Assembly: GCF_000820105.1 (NCBI RefSeq)
Contig: NZ_CDDB01000049.1
Location: forward strand, 113,888-177,887
Direction of reading: 5' to 3'
Length of the DNA stretch: 64,000 bases
Source of the DNA: Aeromonas schubertii
GTDB lineage: Bacteria > Pseudomonadota > Gammaproteobacteria > Enterobacterales > Aeromonadaceae
The notes under the pieces are model-generated. The model was not told the origin of the DNA, ran no database searches, and saw only the letters and a list, made by a program, of their open reading frames with translations. The stretch's first letter is position 1. Each line of letters begins with the position of its first letter. Positions 47,600-56,215 of the stretch are shown here, one piece after another. Made by a program: the position numbers and the translations under genes.

Positions 47600-48544
47600 A
47601 TGGAACCTGTACTGACCCGTCTCGACCTCAACCTGCTCACCGTCTTCGATATCCTGATGCAGGAGCGCAACGTCACCCGCGCCGCCGAGCGCCTGCACCT
47701 CTCCCAATCCACCGTCAGTCACTCTCTGGGGCGCCTCAGGCAGGCGCTGGGCGATCCGCTCTTCGTCATGACCCGGCGCGAGATGGTGCCCACAGAGCGG
47801 GCCCGTGCTCTCGCGGGGCCGGTGCGCAGTGCGCTGGCCATGCTGGAGCAGGGGTTGCGTCAGGCCGAGGGGTTCGATCCCGAGACGGCTCATCGGGTGT
47901 TTCGCATCGCGGCGCCCGGCTCGGTGGAGCACGGGCTCCTGCCTGCCGTGGTGGAGCGCCTGTGGCACCAGGCACCTCATTGTCGTCTGGAGATGTGCGA
48001 GCTGGCCGACAGTGACTATGAGCGTGAGCTGGAGAAGGGGGAGCTGGATCTGGTGATCGGATTTGCCGGGGCCAACCATCTCTCGCCCAGGTTGTGGCAG
48101 GAGGAGTGGTTTTGTGACCCTCTGGTCTGCCTATCGCCGCTCGGGAGCAACCTGCCAGAGCAGATCACCCCGGTCGAGTTGGTGACCCGGCCCCATATCC
48201 ACACCTCCAGCTGGGGTCACAGCCAGGCCATGGTGGATCACTGGTTGGCGGATCAGGGGGTAGAGCGCGCTCTGGGGGTCAGGGTGCCAAGCTTTATGGC
48301 GGTGCCCCAGCTGATGGCGACCGGCCGTTATCTGGTGGTGGTGCCCGAGATGATAGGGCGACACTTCTGCCGTTACTATCCCTTGCGAATGCACCCGCTC
48401 GAGCCGGCCATCCCCATCACCTACCTGATGGCCGGCCACCGTCTCACGACCCATGACAGCGCCATCAACTGGTTCAAGACGCTGCTGCATACCCTGGTGC
48501 GCGAGCGCTTCTCACAGCTGCGTCCCACGGGGCCGGGTCGCTGA
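47600..48544 (+). CDS. LysR-family transcriptional regulator
   Basis: A 314-residue regulator. The winged helix-turn-helix is at residues 8-67 (LDLNLLTVFDILMQERNVTRAAERLHLSQSTVSHSLGRLRQALGD), followed by the linker helix and a periplasmic-binding-like effector domain. It resembles the NodD/PcpR-like group in the LFVMTRREMVPTERA block. It is divergent from the DMT exporter and is its likely activator. Effector unknown. Confidence 0.9.
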   Translation: MEPVLTRLDLNLLTVFDILMQERNVTRAAERLHLSQSTVSHSLGRLRQALGDPLFVMTRREMVPTERARALAGPVRSALAMLEQGLRQAEGFDPETAHRVFRIAAPGSVEHGLLPAVVERLWHQAPHCRLEMCELADSDYERELEKGELDLVIGFAGANHLSPRLWQEEWFCDPLVCLSPLGSNLPEQITPVELVTRPHIHTSSWGHSQAMVDHWLADQGVERALGVRVPSFMAVPQLMATGRYLVVVPEMIGRHFCRYYPLRMHPLEPAIPITYLMAGHRLTTHDSAINWFKTLLHTLVRERFSQLRPTGPGR

Positions 48545-48555
48545 GTGAAGGGGAA

Positions 48556-48572
48556 GGGGGGCCATGCCCCCC
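48556..48572. terminator. Hairpin between LysR gene and uspA
   Basis: GGGGGGC-CAT-GCCCCCC, perfect 7-bp stem between convergent genes. No T run, so moderate terminator at best. Confidence 0.5.
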
Positions 48573-48585
48573 TGGTTACCCGGGA

Positions 48586-49020
48586 CTATTTCTGCAGCGG
48601 TACCACCAGCAGATCGCACGGTACCGTGTTCATCAGCTGGCGCGCACTCGAGGTAAGCAGGCTCCAGAAGCTCTGGCGATGGCCACACACCAGCAGGTCG
48701 ACCTGATAGTCGCGCACCGCCTGGTTGACCCGCTCGCTGAGATCGCCGCAGATCACCAGCTTCTTCTCGATGGGGAAGTCGACGGGAGCGAGGAAGGACT
48801 CCAGCTTCTCCTTGGCCTCGGCAATCACCTGATCCTGCACGTTGTCGATGTCGATATCGATCATCTCGGTGTAGAGATCCTTGAGATCCACGTCCACATA
48901 GATGACCGATAACTTGGCCCCGTTGGAGCGGGCCCGATCCACGGCCTTCTCGATCACCTTGCGATTGTCCTCGGAGAGGTCGATGGCGGCGAGTACGTGC
49001 TTGTAATAGGTTCCACTCAT
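48586..49020 (-). CDS. uspA: Universal stress protein A
   Basis: A small cytoplasmic stress protein induced on growth arrest. It has 144 residues, identical in length to E. coli UspA, with HVLAAIDLSEDNRKVIEKA at the start, SVIYVDVDLKDLYTE, and CGHRQSFWSLLTSSARQLMNTVPCDLLVVPL at the end. It lacks the full ATP-binding G2xG9xGS/T motif, as the UspA subgroup does. Single gene. Confidence 0.94.
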   Translation of the reverse strand: MSGTYYKHVLAAIDLSEDNRKVIEKAVDRARSNGAKLSVIYVDVDLKDLYTEMIDIDIDNVQDQVIAEAKEKLESFLAPVDFPIEKKLVICGDLSERVNQAVRDYQVDLLVCGHRQSFWSLLTSSARQLMNTVPCDLLVVPLQK

Positions 49021-49251
49021 GGCTAACTCCCTGATTGCTGCAAAGCAGTCTCTTATGAAACTTGACCCTATTGTGCGCCTGTTAAGCCGTCATGACCATG
49101 GCCAATTCCGGTCCGGCACGGGGTGTGGAAATTTTGAGCAGCTTTTTGACCTTGGTCACAGTGGCCTCTTGTGGTCGGATCGGGGCGGGCATACCATGCC
49201 TCTGTGCTCCGCAATGGACACCAAACAATAAAAGCATCTGAATACCGCTTT
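49021..49251 (+). other. Gene-free stretch ending in an orphan terminator
   Basis: With the fabV leader this makes a 327-bp gap. I see no credible protein gene; a 70-codon frame here lacks a ribosome binding site and family resemblance. Since a plus-strand intrinsic terminator follows, a short non-coding transcript is possible: TTGTGG (about 49168-49174 region) and TACCAT form a weak promoter that would give an RNA of about 70 nt. Unproven. Confidence 0.3.
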
Positions 49252-49274
49252 AGGGAGCATTCGCTCCCTTTTGT
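49252..49274 (+). terminator. Orphan plus-strand intrinsic terminator
   Basis: AGGGAGC-ATTC-GCTCCCT (7-bp stem) followed by TTTTGTTTTT. The nearest upstream plus-strand gene is the LysR gene over 700 bp away, beyond uspA, so it must end some other transcript. Confidence 0.75.
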
Positions 49275-49347
49275 TTTTCCTGCGGCAGGTCATGGCCTGT
49301 CCGTCTCGCTCGGTTATGCTGTGGGCTCCACGCCAGAGGAGGCCGAG

Positions 49348-50535
49348 ATGATCATTCAACCCCACATTCAGGGCTGTGTGGCCCGCAACTGTCACCCCCT
49401 GGGCTGTCGCGCCGCCGTGCACGAGCAGATCGAACGCGTTCGCGCCGCCGGTACCTTCGCGGGGCCGAAACGGGTGCTGGTGATCGGTGCCTCCTCCGGG
49501 TTTGGCCTCGCCTCTCGCATCGCGCTGACCTTCGGGGCCGGCGCCGACACCATCGGCATCTCCCTCGAGCGGGGTCCCTCCGAGAAGGGGCTCGGCAGTG
49601 CCGGCTGGTACAACAACATCTGGTTTCGCGAGGCGGCCGAAGGGGAGGGGCGAGTGGCCCTGAATCTGATCGGCGACGCCTTCTCCGATACCCTGCGCCA
49701 GCAGGCTGTCACGGCGATCCGCGAGCGGCTCGGTCAGGTGGATCTGGTGGTCTACTCCCTGGCGAGCGGGCTGCGCATGCTGCCTGACGGCAGCCAGGTG
49801 CGTTCCGTGCTCAAGAGCACGGGCAGTCCCTTCAGCGGTCTGGGCTATGACCTGGAGCACGATGCCCTGATCCCCCAGAGCCTGGATCCCGCCAGCGAAC
49901 AGGAGATCCGAGACACCGTGAGCGTGATGGGGGGCGAGGATTGGCAGATCTGGATGCAGGCCCTGGCCGAGGCGGGTTGTCTCGCACACGGCGTCCAGAC
50001 GGTGGCCTACTCCTATATAGGACCCGAATCCACCTACCCCCTCTATCGGGACGGCACCATCGGCTATGCCAAGGAGCATCTGCACGCCAGCGCCGAGGCG
50101 ATCAACCTGCAGCTGGCGGGGATGGGTGGTCACGCCTGGGTGGCGGTGTGCAAGGCGCTGGTGACCAAGGCGAGTGCCTTCATTCCGGTGCTTCCCGTCT
50201 ATCTCGCCGTGCTGATGCAGGTGATGAAGGAGCGCGGCACCCACGAGGGGTGCATCGAGCAGATGATGCGCCTCTTCGCCGGCAAGATGTACGGTGGCCG
50301 AGGGGTGCTGGCCGACGGTCACCGCCTGATCCGGATGGACGACCGGGAGCTGGATCCCCAGACTCAGGCGGCAGTGGCTGCTCTCTGGGCACGGGTGACG
50401 CCGGAGAACTTCCGCACTCTGGGAGACTTTACCGGGCTGCGGCACGACTTCCTCGCCCTCAATGGCTTTGGCCTGGCGGGGGTGGACTATCAGGCGCCGC
50501 TGGAGCCGTCATTCCTGTTGGCCCTGCACCCCTGA
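49348..50535 (+). CDS. fabV: Trans-2-enoyl-ACP/CoA reductase FabV
   Basis: This NADH-dependent reductase performs the last step of fatty-acid elongation and is naturally insensitive to triclosan. It has 395 residues. The start MIIQPHIQGCVARNCHPLGC at ATG 49348 follows AGAGGAGG; the cofactor loop is VLVIGASSGFGLASRIAL; the active-site pair is Tyr233 and Lys242 (Y-x8-K) in PLYRDGTIGYAK, the spacing that defines FabV. Upstream in-frame codons are not part of the gene. Single gene, before ftnA. Confidence 0.93.
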   Translation: MIIQPHIQGCVARNCHPLGCRAAVHEQIERVRAAGTFAGPKRVLVIGASSGFGLASRIALTFGAGADTIGISLERGPSEKGLGSAGWYNNIWFREAAEGEGRVALNLIGDAFSDTLRQQAVTAIRERLGQVDLVVYSLASGLRMLPDGSQVRSVLKSTGSPFSGLGYDLEHDALIPQSLDPASEQEIRDTVSVMGGEDWQIWMQALAEAGCLAHGVQTVAYSYIGPESTYPLYRDGTIGYAKEHLHASAEAINLQLAGMGGHAWVAVCKALVTKASAFIPVLPVYLAVLMQVMKERGTHEGCIEQMMRLFAGKMYGGRGVLADGHRLIRMDDRELDPQTQAAVAALWARVTPENFRTLGDFTGLRHDFLALNGFGLAGVDYQAPLEPSFLLALHP

Positions 50536-50607
50536 TGGGCAAGATGACTTGATCCCACCCCACCGTTGGGAAACAATCGGCAACACATCACAAGCGGAGA
50601 GAGCGCC

Positions 50608-51138
50608 ATGCTGGCCCAAGCCATGATCGACAAACTGAACGAGCAGATTAACCTGGAGTTCTACTCCTCCAACCTCTACCTGCAGATGAGTGCCTGGTGC
50701 GAGGACAAGGGCTTCGAGGGGGCCGCCACCTTCCTGCGCCAGCATGCGGTGGAGGAGCGCCAGCACATGGAGCGCCTGTTTACCTATGTGAGCGAGACCG
50801 GTGCCATGCCCAAGCTGGGTGCCATCGAGGCGCCGCCCCACGAGTTTGACTCCCTTGGCGCCGTGTTCCGTGCCACCCTGGAGCACGAGTTCCACATCAC
50901 CAAGTGCATCAACGGTCTGGCTCATGTGGCCTTCACCACCCAGGACTACTCCACCTTCCACTTCCTGCAGTGGTACGTGGCCGAGCAGCATGAAGAAGAG
51001 AAGCTGTTCAAGAGCATCGTCGACCGCCTCAACCTGGTGGGGGAAGATGGCAAGGGGCTCTACTTCATCGACAAGGAGCTGGCCGAACTGGCCAAGGGCG
51101 GTGCTCCGGCCAGCATCATGGATGCCGCCAGCGCCTGA
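50608..51138 (+). CDS. ftnA: Non-haem ferritin FtnA
   Basis: This iron-storage protein forms a 24-subunit shell. It has 176 residues from ATG 50608 (E. coli 165). Ferroxidase ligands lie in [15 protein letters not shown] (Glu), EERQHMERL (Glu, His) and [23 protein letters not shown] precedes the start. A strong terminator follows 33 bp later. No obvious Fur box upstream by eye. Confidence 0.94.
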   Translation: MLAQAMIDKLNEQINLEFYSSNLYLQMSAWCEDKGFEGAATFLRQHAVEERQHMERLFTYVSETGAMPKLGAIEAPPHEFDSLGAVFRATLEHEFHITKCINGLAHVAFTTQDYSTFHFLQWYVAEQHEEEKLFKSIVDRLNLVGEDGKGLYFIDKELAELAKGGAPASIMDAASA

Positions 51139-51171
51139 GGCGTGGACACTTCTCGTCCAGCCAGTACAATA

Positions 51172-51197
51172 ACGGCCCCCTCGCGGGCCGTTTTTTT
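51172..51197 (+). terminator. Terminator after ftnA
   Basis: ACGGCCC-CCTCGC-GGGCCGT, then TTTTTTT. Strong intrinsic terminator. Confidence 0.85.
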
Positions 51198-51237
51198 ATG
51201 GGCGCCGGCGGGACGACTTTCTTTTGATGGGTGAACG

Positions 51238-52425
51238 ATGATGAAGCAGGTGGATGTGGTGGTGATCGGGGCGGGAGCCTCGGGGCTGATGTGTGCGGCC
51301 CAGGCGGGCTATCGGGGCCGACAGGTGCTGCTGCTCGACAACGCCAAGAAGCCGGGGCGCAAGATCCTCATCAGCGGGGGCGGGCGCTGCAACTTTACCA
51401 ATGTGCAGGCCAATCACCAGGCCTATCTCTGCGACAATCCCCACTTCTGCAAGTCGGCCCTGGCGCGTTTCACCGCCCAGGATTTCATCGACCTCGCCGA
51501 TCGCCACGGGGTCAACTACCACGAAAAGACCCTCGGGCAGCTCTTTTGCGACGAGAGCGCCAAAGAGATCGTCGATCTGCTGCTCACCGAGTGCGACTGG
51601 GCCGGGGTGACCCTGCAGACCCACACCGAGATACTGGCGGTGCACAAGGAGTCGGAAGGCTTTCGTCTCGAGACCAGCCAGGGGGAGGTGCGTTGTGCCT
51701 CCCTGGTGGTGGCCACCGGTGGCCTCTCCATGCCCAAGCTCGGTGCCACCCCGTTTGGCTACAGGCTGGCGGAGCAGTTCGGTCTGGCCGTGCTGCCGAC
51801 CCGCGCCGGTCTGGTCCCCTTCACCCTGCACCAGGCCGACAAGGAGGCGTTCGCCGATCTCTCCGGGGTCAGTCTGGAGGTCGAGGTGAGCGCCGAGGAT
51901 GGCACTTGTTTTCGCGAGGCCATGCTGATCACCCACCGTGGCCTCTCCGGTCCGGCCATGTTGCAGATCTCCTCGTTCTGGCTGCCGGGACAGGCGCTCT
52001 CCATCAACCTGCTGCCGGGACGCGACATCGCCGCCACCCTGCAGGAGTGGGTCAGGGCCAACCCGGCCCAGGAGCTCAAGACGGTACTGGGGCGCGAGCT
52101 GCCCAAGCGCTTCGTCGAGAAGCTGGTCGAGCTGGGCCAGCTGACCAATAAGCCCCTGCGTCAGTACAACGGCCCCGAGCTGGCCGCCGTGGCCGAACTG
52201 CTCGGCCGCTGGACGGTGCGTCCCAACGGCACCGAGGGCTATCGCACCGCCGAGGTGACCCTGGGCGGGGTCGATACCGACGAGCTCTCCTCCAAGACCA
52301 TGGAGGCGCGCAAGGTGCCGGGTCTCTACTTCGTCGGCGAGGTGGTGGATGTGACCGGCTGGCTCGGCGGCTACAACTTCCAGTGGGCCTGGGCCTCGGG
52401 GTGGGTCGCCGGCCAGTTCTGCTGA
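51238..52425 (+). CDS. yhiN: FAD-dependent oxidoreductase YhiN (HI0933 family)
   Basis: A 395-residue flavoprotein of unknown substrate. The FAD fold opens with VVVIGAGASGLMCAAQAG; KPGRKILISGGGRCNFTN is the family signature near residue 40; the C-terminal FAD contact is GLYFVGEVVDVTGWLGGYNFQWAWASG. All are as in E. coli YhiN. It may reduce or bind a quinone or thiol partner; not known. It ends 10 bp before ypdA. Confidence 0.9.
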   Translation: MMKQVDVVVIGAGASGLMCAAQAGYRGRQVLLLDNAKKPGRKILISGGGRCNFTNVQANHQAYLCDNPHFCKSALARFTAQDFIDLADRHGVNYHEKTLGQLFCDESAKEIVDLLLTECDWAGVTLQTHTEILAVHKESEGFRLETSQGEVRCASLVVATGGLSMPKLGATPFGYRLAEQFGLAVLPTRAGLVPFTLHQADKEAFADLSGVSLEVEVSAEDGTCFREAMLITHRGLSGPAMLQISSFWLPGQALSINLLPGRDIAATLQEWVRANPAQELKTVLGRELPKRFVEKLVELGQLTNKPLRQYNGPELAAVAELLGRWTVRPNGTEGYRTAEVTLGGVDTDELSSKTMEARKVPGLYFVGEVVDVTGWLGGYNFQWAWASGWVAGQFC

Positions 52426-52435
52426 GGAGGGGAAG

Positions 52436-54109
52436 GTGAGCGGTGATCTGATGATGTTGCTGGCGGTGTTTGAGCGCGCCGCCCTGATGCTGATGACCCT
52501 CTTCTTCCTGACCCGGGTCTGGCCGTTCCAGCACCTGTTTCAGAAGCAGGATCACTCCCCCGCCGAGTTGGCGTTGGTTTCGGTCCTGTTTTGCGCCTTC
52601 GCGGTGCTGAGCACCTACACAGGCATCCCGGTGGAGGGAGCGCTCATCAATGTGCGTATCATCGCCGTGTTGGCGGGGGGCATACTGTTCGGTCCCTGGG
52701 TCGGCATTCCCGCCGGCGTGGTGTCGGGGCTGCACCGCTACCTCATCGACATCGACGGCTACACCTCGCTCCCCTGTCTGCTGAGCAGTGTCTCGGCGGG
52801 CCTGCTGGCGACCCTGATCCACTACCGGGTGCGCAAGTCGCGCCTGTGGCTCTACGGCATCCTGGCCGGCATGGTGTGTGAGGGGCTCACCATGTTGCTC
52901 ATCTGGCTGCTCACCGAGCCTCATGCGGTCGGCATCGGCATAGTGCGCAACATCGCCCTGCCGATGATCCTCGGCACCGTCTGCATCGGGCTCATCATCC
53001 GGCTGGTGCAGGATCTCGACGACGAGAAGGAACTCATCGCCGCCAAGCAAGCCAAGCTGGCGCTGGAGGTGGCCAACAAGACCCTGCCTTTCTTTCACGA
53101 CCCCGATCGTCATGCCCTGGAGCAGGTGTGCGAGATCATCCGCAGCGAGATCGATGCCGATGCGGTGGCCATCACCGACACCCGCGATGTACTGGCCTAT
53201 GCCGGTGCCGGCAAGGAGTATTACGAGCTCGACGATCACCACGCCATCAGCGCCATGACCCGACGTGCCGTGGTGCTCGGCCAGATCATCATTAACAACG
53301 ATTTGCGCCAGTACCACCTGGCCAATTTCCACTCGGCCATCATCATTCCCTTGCGAGAGAAGGGGGCGGTGACCGGCACCCTCAAGGTGTACTATCGGTG
53401 CACCCACAGTATCACCAGCTCGCTGCGCGAGATGGCGGTCGGTCTCTCCCAGCTCATCTCGACCCAGATGGAGGTGTCGCGCATCGAGCAACTGCAGGAG
53501 GCGACCCGCAAGGCCGAGTTCAGCGCTTTGCAGAGCAAGATCAACCCTCACTTCCTGTTCAACGCCCTCAATGCCATCTCCTCGCTGATCCGCATCGATC
53601 CGCACAAGGCTCGCCAGCTCATCGCCAACCTGGCCGACTACCTGCGCTACAACCTCTCCCGTGGCGACGAACTGATCGACCTCAATGATGAGCTGCAACA
53701 GGTGCGCGACTATGTGGCCATCGAGCAGGCGCGCTTCGGCGACAAGCTGACGGTGGTGTTTGATCTCGACGACGTCACCATCAAGCTGCCGAGCCTGCTG
53801 CTGCAACCCCTGGTGGAGAATGCCATCTTGCACGGCATTCAGCCGCGCAGCGCTCCGGGCAAGGTGACCATAGAGGTGCGCCAGTTGGCGGGTGGGGTGC
53901 GGGTGGCGGTGCGCGACACCGGTTATGGCATCAGCCAGGAGGTGATCGACAACCTGGCCGCCGGCACCGTCATCAGTGGCAGCATAGGTCTCACCAATGT
54001 GCATCAGCGGCTGACCCTGCTCTACGGAGAGGGATTGCAACTGCGCCGGCTCGATCCCGGAACCGAAGTCTGTTTCTATCTGCCCGATCCCGAGGTGCAA
54101 CCATGCTGA
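52436..54109 (+). CDS. ypdA: Pyruvate-sensing histidine kinase YpdA (LytS family)
   Basis: In E. coli YpdA with YpdB senses external pyruvate and induces yhjX. This 557-residue homolog (E. coli 565) has a 5TM-LYT sensor (about residues 10-195, with GALINVRIIAVLAGGILFGPWVG), a GAF domain (about 215-345), and a His_kinase domain whose phosphorylated histidine is His372 in INPHFLFNALNAISS, then an ATPase domain with LLLQPLVENAILHG. The start is GTG at 52436 after AGGAGG; ATG 52451 is an alternative. Its stop overlaps the ypdB start. Confidence 0.92.
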   Translation: MSGDLMMLLAVFERAALMLMTLFFLTRVWPFQHLFQKQDHSPAELALVSVLFCAFAVLSTYTGIPVEGALINVRIIAVLAGGILFGPWVGIPAGVVSGLHRYLIDIDGYTSLPCLLSSVSAGLLATLIHYRVRKSRLWLYGILAGMVCEGLTMLLIWLLTEPHAVGIGIVRNIALPMILGTVCIGLIIRLVQDLDDEKELIAAKQAKLALEVANKTLPFFHDPDRHALEQVCEIIRSEIDADAVAITDTRDVLAYAGAGKEYYELDDHHAISAMTRRAVVLGQIIINNDLRQYHLANFHSAIIIPLREKGAVTGTLKVYYRCTHSITSSLREMAVGLSQLISTQMEVSRIEQLQEATRKAEFSALQSKINPHFLFNALNAISSLIRIDPHKARQLIANLADYLRYNLSRGDELIDLNDELQQVRDYVAIEQARFGDKLTVVFDLDDVTIKLPSLLLQPLVENAILHGIQPRSAPGKVTIEVRQLAGGVRVAVRDTGYGISQEVIDNLAAGTVISGSIGLTNVHQRLTLLYGEGLQLRRLDPGTEVCFYLPDPEVQPC

Positions 54110-54837
54110 CCGCCATCATAGTCGAAGACGAGTACCTGGCCCGGGAGGAGCTGGCCTACCTGATTGGCCGGCACAGCGCCATCGAGATAGTGGCCAGCTT
54201 CGAAGATGGTCTGGAGGCGTTCAAGTATCTGCAGGATCACGAGGTCGATCTCGTCTTTCTCGATATCCAGATCCCTGCCATCGACGGCATGATGCTGGCC
54301 AGGAATCTGCGCAAGTCGTCCCGTCCCCCCGAGGTCGTGTTCGTCACCGCCCACAAGGAGTTTGCGGTGGAGGCGTTCGAGCTGGAGGCCTTCGATTACC
54401 TGCTCAAACCCTATAACGAGACCCGCCTCATCCACCTGCTGCAGAAACTCGAGCAGCAGGTGCAAGGGGGGCGCGGCCCCGTCCGGCAGGAGGCACCGCT
54501 GGCGCGCAACCGGAGCGTCAATCTGGTGAAAGGGGAGCGCATCATCGTGACCCCGTGCGACGAGATCTACTACGCCGAGGCGGACGAGAAGCTGACCCAT
54601 GTCTACACCCGCACCGATCGCTTCGTGATGAGCATGAACCTCTCGGAGTTTGTCAGCCGGCTGCCGGCAGAGGGCTTCTTCCGCTGCCACCGGTCCTACT
54701 GCGTCAACATCCACAAGATCCGCGAGATAGTCCCCTGGTTCAACAGCACTTACCTCATCCGGCTCCATGATCTGTCGGCCGAGGTGCCGGTCAGCCGCAG
54801 CAACATCAAGGCGTTCCGCCAGTTGATGGGACTCTGA
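54103..54837 (+). CDS. ypdB: LytTR response regulator YpdB
   Basis: A response regulator of 244 residues, the same as E. coli YpdB. The receiver domain has acidic VEDE near the start, phospho-Asp54 in VFLDIQIP, and AFDYLLKPY. The LytTR DNA-binding domain spans about 140-240 (NLVKGERIIVTPCDEIYYAEADEKLTHVYT and FFRCHRSYCVNIHKIREI). The gene overlaps ypdA by 7 bp. A tandem YpdB-type site begins right after its stop, in front of yhjX. Confidence 0.93.
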   Translation: MLTAIIVEDEYLAREELAYLIGRHSAIEIVASFEDGLEAFKYLQDHEVDLVFLDIQIPAIDGMMLARNLRKSSRPPEVVFVTAHKEFAVEAFELEAFDYLLKPYNETRLIHLLQKLEQQVQGGRGPVRQEAPLARNRSVNLVKGERIIVTPCDEIYYAEADEKLTHVYTRTDRFVMSMNLSEFVSRLPAEGFFRCHRSYCVNIHKIREIVPWFNSTYLIRLHDLSAEVPVSRSNIKAFRQLMGL

Positions 54838-54838
54838 T

Positions 54839-54872
54839 TGCAGTTCATGCCCCCCGTTCTGCACTTCATGCC
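54839..54872 (+). promoter_or_regulatory. YpdB-type direct repeat before yhjX
   Basis: TGCAGTTCATGCC (54839-54851) and TGCACTTCATGCC (54860-54872) are direct repeats offset by 21 bp. The E. coli YpdB site is two copies of GGCATTTCAT separated by 11 bp; each repeat here matches that decamer at 8 of 10 positions and the gap is exactly 11. Confidence 0.7.
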
Positions 54873-54942
54873 TTTTTAGGCCGGCGCACCGCCCGGTGGG
54901 CATACAGTGACCGTCATACAGAGAGGCGAACCGCCTCCCCCT

Positions 54943-56151
54943 ATGGCAGATGTCACCGTGAGTAGCCCCATGAACCTGCAGAAAACCCGGATGCTGACCC
55001 TGATCGGCACCATCATTACCCAGTTTGCCCTCGGCTCCGTCTACACCTGGAGCCTGTTTAACGCCCAGCTCTCCAGCAAGCTCGACGAGCCGGTCAGCCA
55101 GGTGGCGTTCGTCTTCGGCCTGCTTAGTCTGGCGCTGGCGGTGGCCTCCTCCCTGGCTGGCAAGTTGCAAGAGCGTTTCGGGGTCCGCAAGGTGACTCTG
55201 GGTGCTGGCCTGCTGCTCGGGCTCGGCTTCTTCCTCACCGCCCACGCCAGCAACCTGGCGATGCTCTATCTGTGCGCCGGCATCCTGGTCGGCTTTGCCG
55301 ACGGCACCGGCTACCTGATGACCCTCTCCAACTGCGTCAAATGGTTCCCCGAGCGCAAGGGGCTCATCTCCGCCTGTGCCATCGGTGCCTATGGCCTCGG
55401 CAGTCTCGGCTTCAAGTTCATCAACGGGCTGCTGCTCTCGAGCCAGGGCCTTGAGGCCACCTTCCAGTTGTGGGGGCTGATCGCCATGGCCCTGGTACTG
55501 GTGGGCGGCATGCTGATGACCGATGCGCCGCGGCAACAGGCGGCGGGCAGCGCCAGCGCCGGCCGCGACTTCACCCTGGCCGAGGCGATGCGCAAACCCC
55601 AGTACTGGATGCTGGCGCTGATGTTCCTCACCGCCTGCATGAGCGGCCTCTACGTCATCGGCGTGGCCAAGGATATCGGTGAGAAGATGGTGAACCTGCC
55701 GGCCGTGGTGGCCGCCAATGCCGTGGCCATTATTGCCATGGCCAACCTGGGAGGGCGCCTGGTACTGGGCATCCTCTCCGACAAGATGCCGCGTATCCGG
55801 GTCATCTCCATCGCCCAGATCATCACCCTGGCGGGGATGGGGCTGCTGCTGTTTGTGCCGCTCAACGCCAACCTCTTCTTCCTGGCCGTGGCCTGCGTGG
55901 CATTCAGCTTCGGCGGCACCATCACCGTCTACCCCTCGCTGGTGAGTGACTTCTTTGGCCTTAACAACCTGACCAAGAATTACGGCGTCATCTATCTGGG
56001 ATTCGGCATAGGCTCCATCATAGGTTCCATTGTGGCGTCCCTGTTTGGCGGTTTTATGGCGACCTTCAACCTGATCCTGGTGTTGCTGCTGGTGGCGCTG
56101 GTCTGCTCCCTGACCATTCGACATCCGGCGCCACGCCCCGTCGAGATCTAA
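54943..56151 (+). CDS. yhjX: Pyruvate-inducible MFS transporter YhjX (OFA family)
   Basis: A twelve-helix inner-membrane transporter of the oxalate:formate antiporter group. From ATG 54943 it has 402 residues, like E. coli YhjX; a second ATG at 54970 is possible. Signature stretches TLIGTIITQFALGSVYTWSLFN, LSNCVKWFPERKGLISA and NYGVIYLGFGIGSI are nearly those of E. coli. The substrate is thought to be pyruvate-related. In E. coli it is far from ypdAB; here it directly follows. Confidence 0.92.
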   Translation: MADVTVSSPMNLQKTRMLTLIGTIITQFALGSVYTWSLFNAQLSSKLDEPVSQVAFVFGLLSLALAVASSLAGKLQERFGVRKVTLGAGLLLGLGFFLTAHASNLAMLYLCAGILVGFADGTGYLMTLSNCVKWFPERKGLISACAIGAYGLGSLGFKFINGLLLSSQGLEATFQLWGLIAMALVLVGGMLMTDAPRQQAAGSASAGRDFTLAEAMRKPQYWMLALMFLTACMSGLYVIGVAKDIGEKMVNLPAVVAANAVAIIAMANLGGRLVLGILSDKMPRIRVISIAQIITLAGMGLLLFVPLNANLFFLAVACVAFSFGGTITVYPSLVSDFFGLNNLTKNYGVIYLGFGIGSIIGSIVASLFGGFMATFNLILVLLLVALVCSLTIRHPAPRPVEI

Positions 56152-56165
56152 GACGATGCCATTAC

Positions 56166-56193
56166 AAAGACCCGGGCCTTGGCCCGGGTCTTT
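56166..56193. terminator. Bidirectional terminator between yhjX and purK
   Basis: AAAGACCCGGGCC / GGCCCGGGTCTTT, 13-bp stem with A run before and TTTTT after, between convergent genes. Very strong. Confidence 0.85.
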
Positions 56194-56215
56194 TTATTGT
56201 GACGGGAGGCGCGCC

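Noticed and set aside
49019-49231. 70-codon frame in the uspA-fabV gap
   Set aside because: No ribosome binding site, no hydrophobic or known motif, overlaps the uspA promoter; not supported as a protein gene.
52076-56124. Two minus-strand frames over 670 codons opposite ypdA and yhjX
   Set aside because: Antisense shadows; ypdA, ypdB and yhjX are full-length homologs of known proteins on the plus strand.
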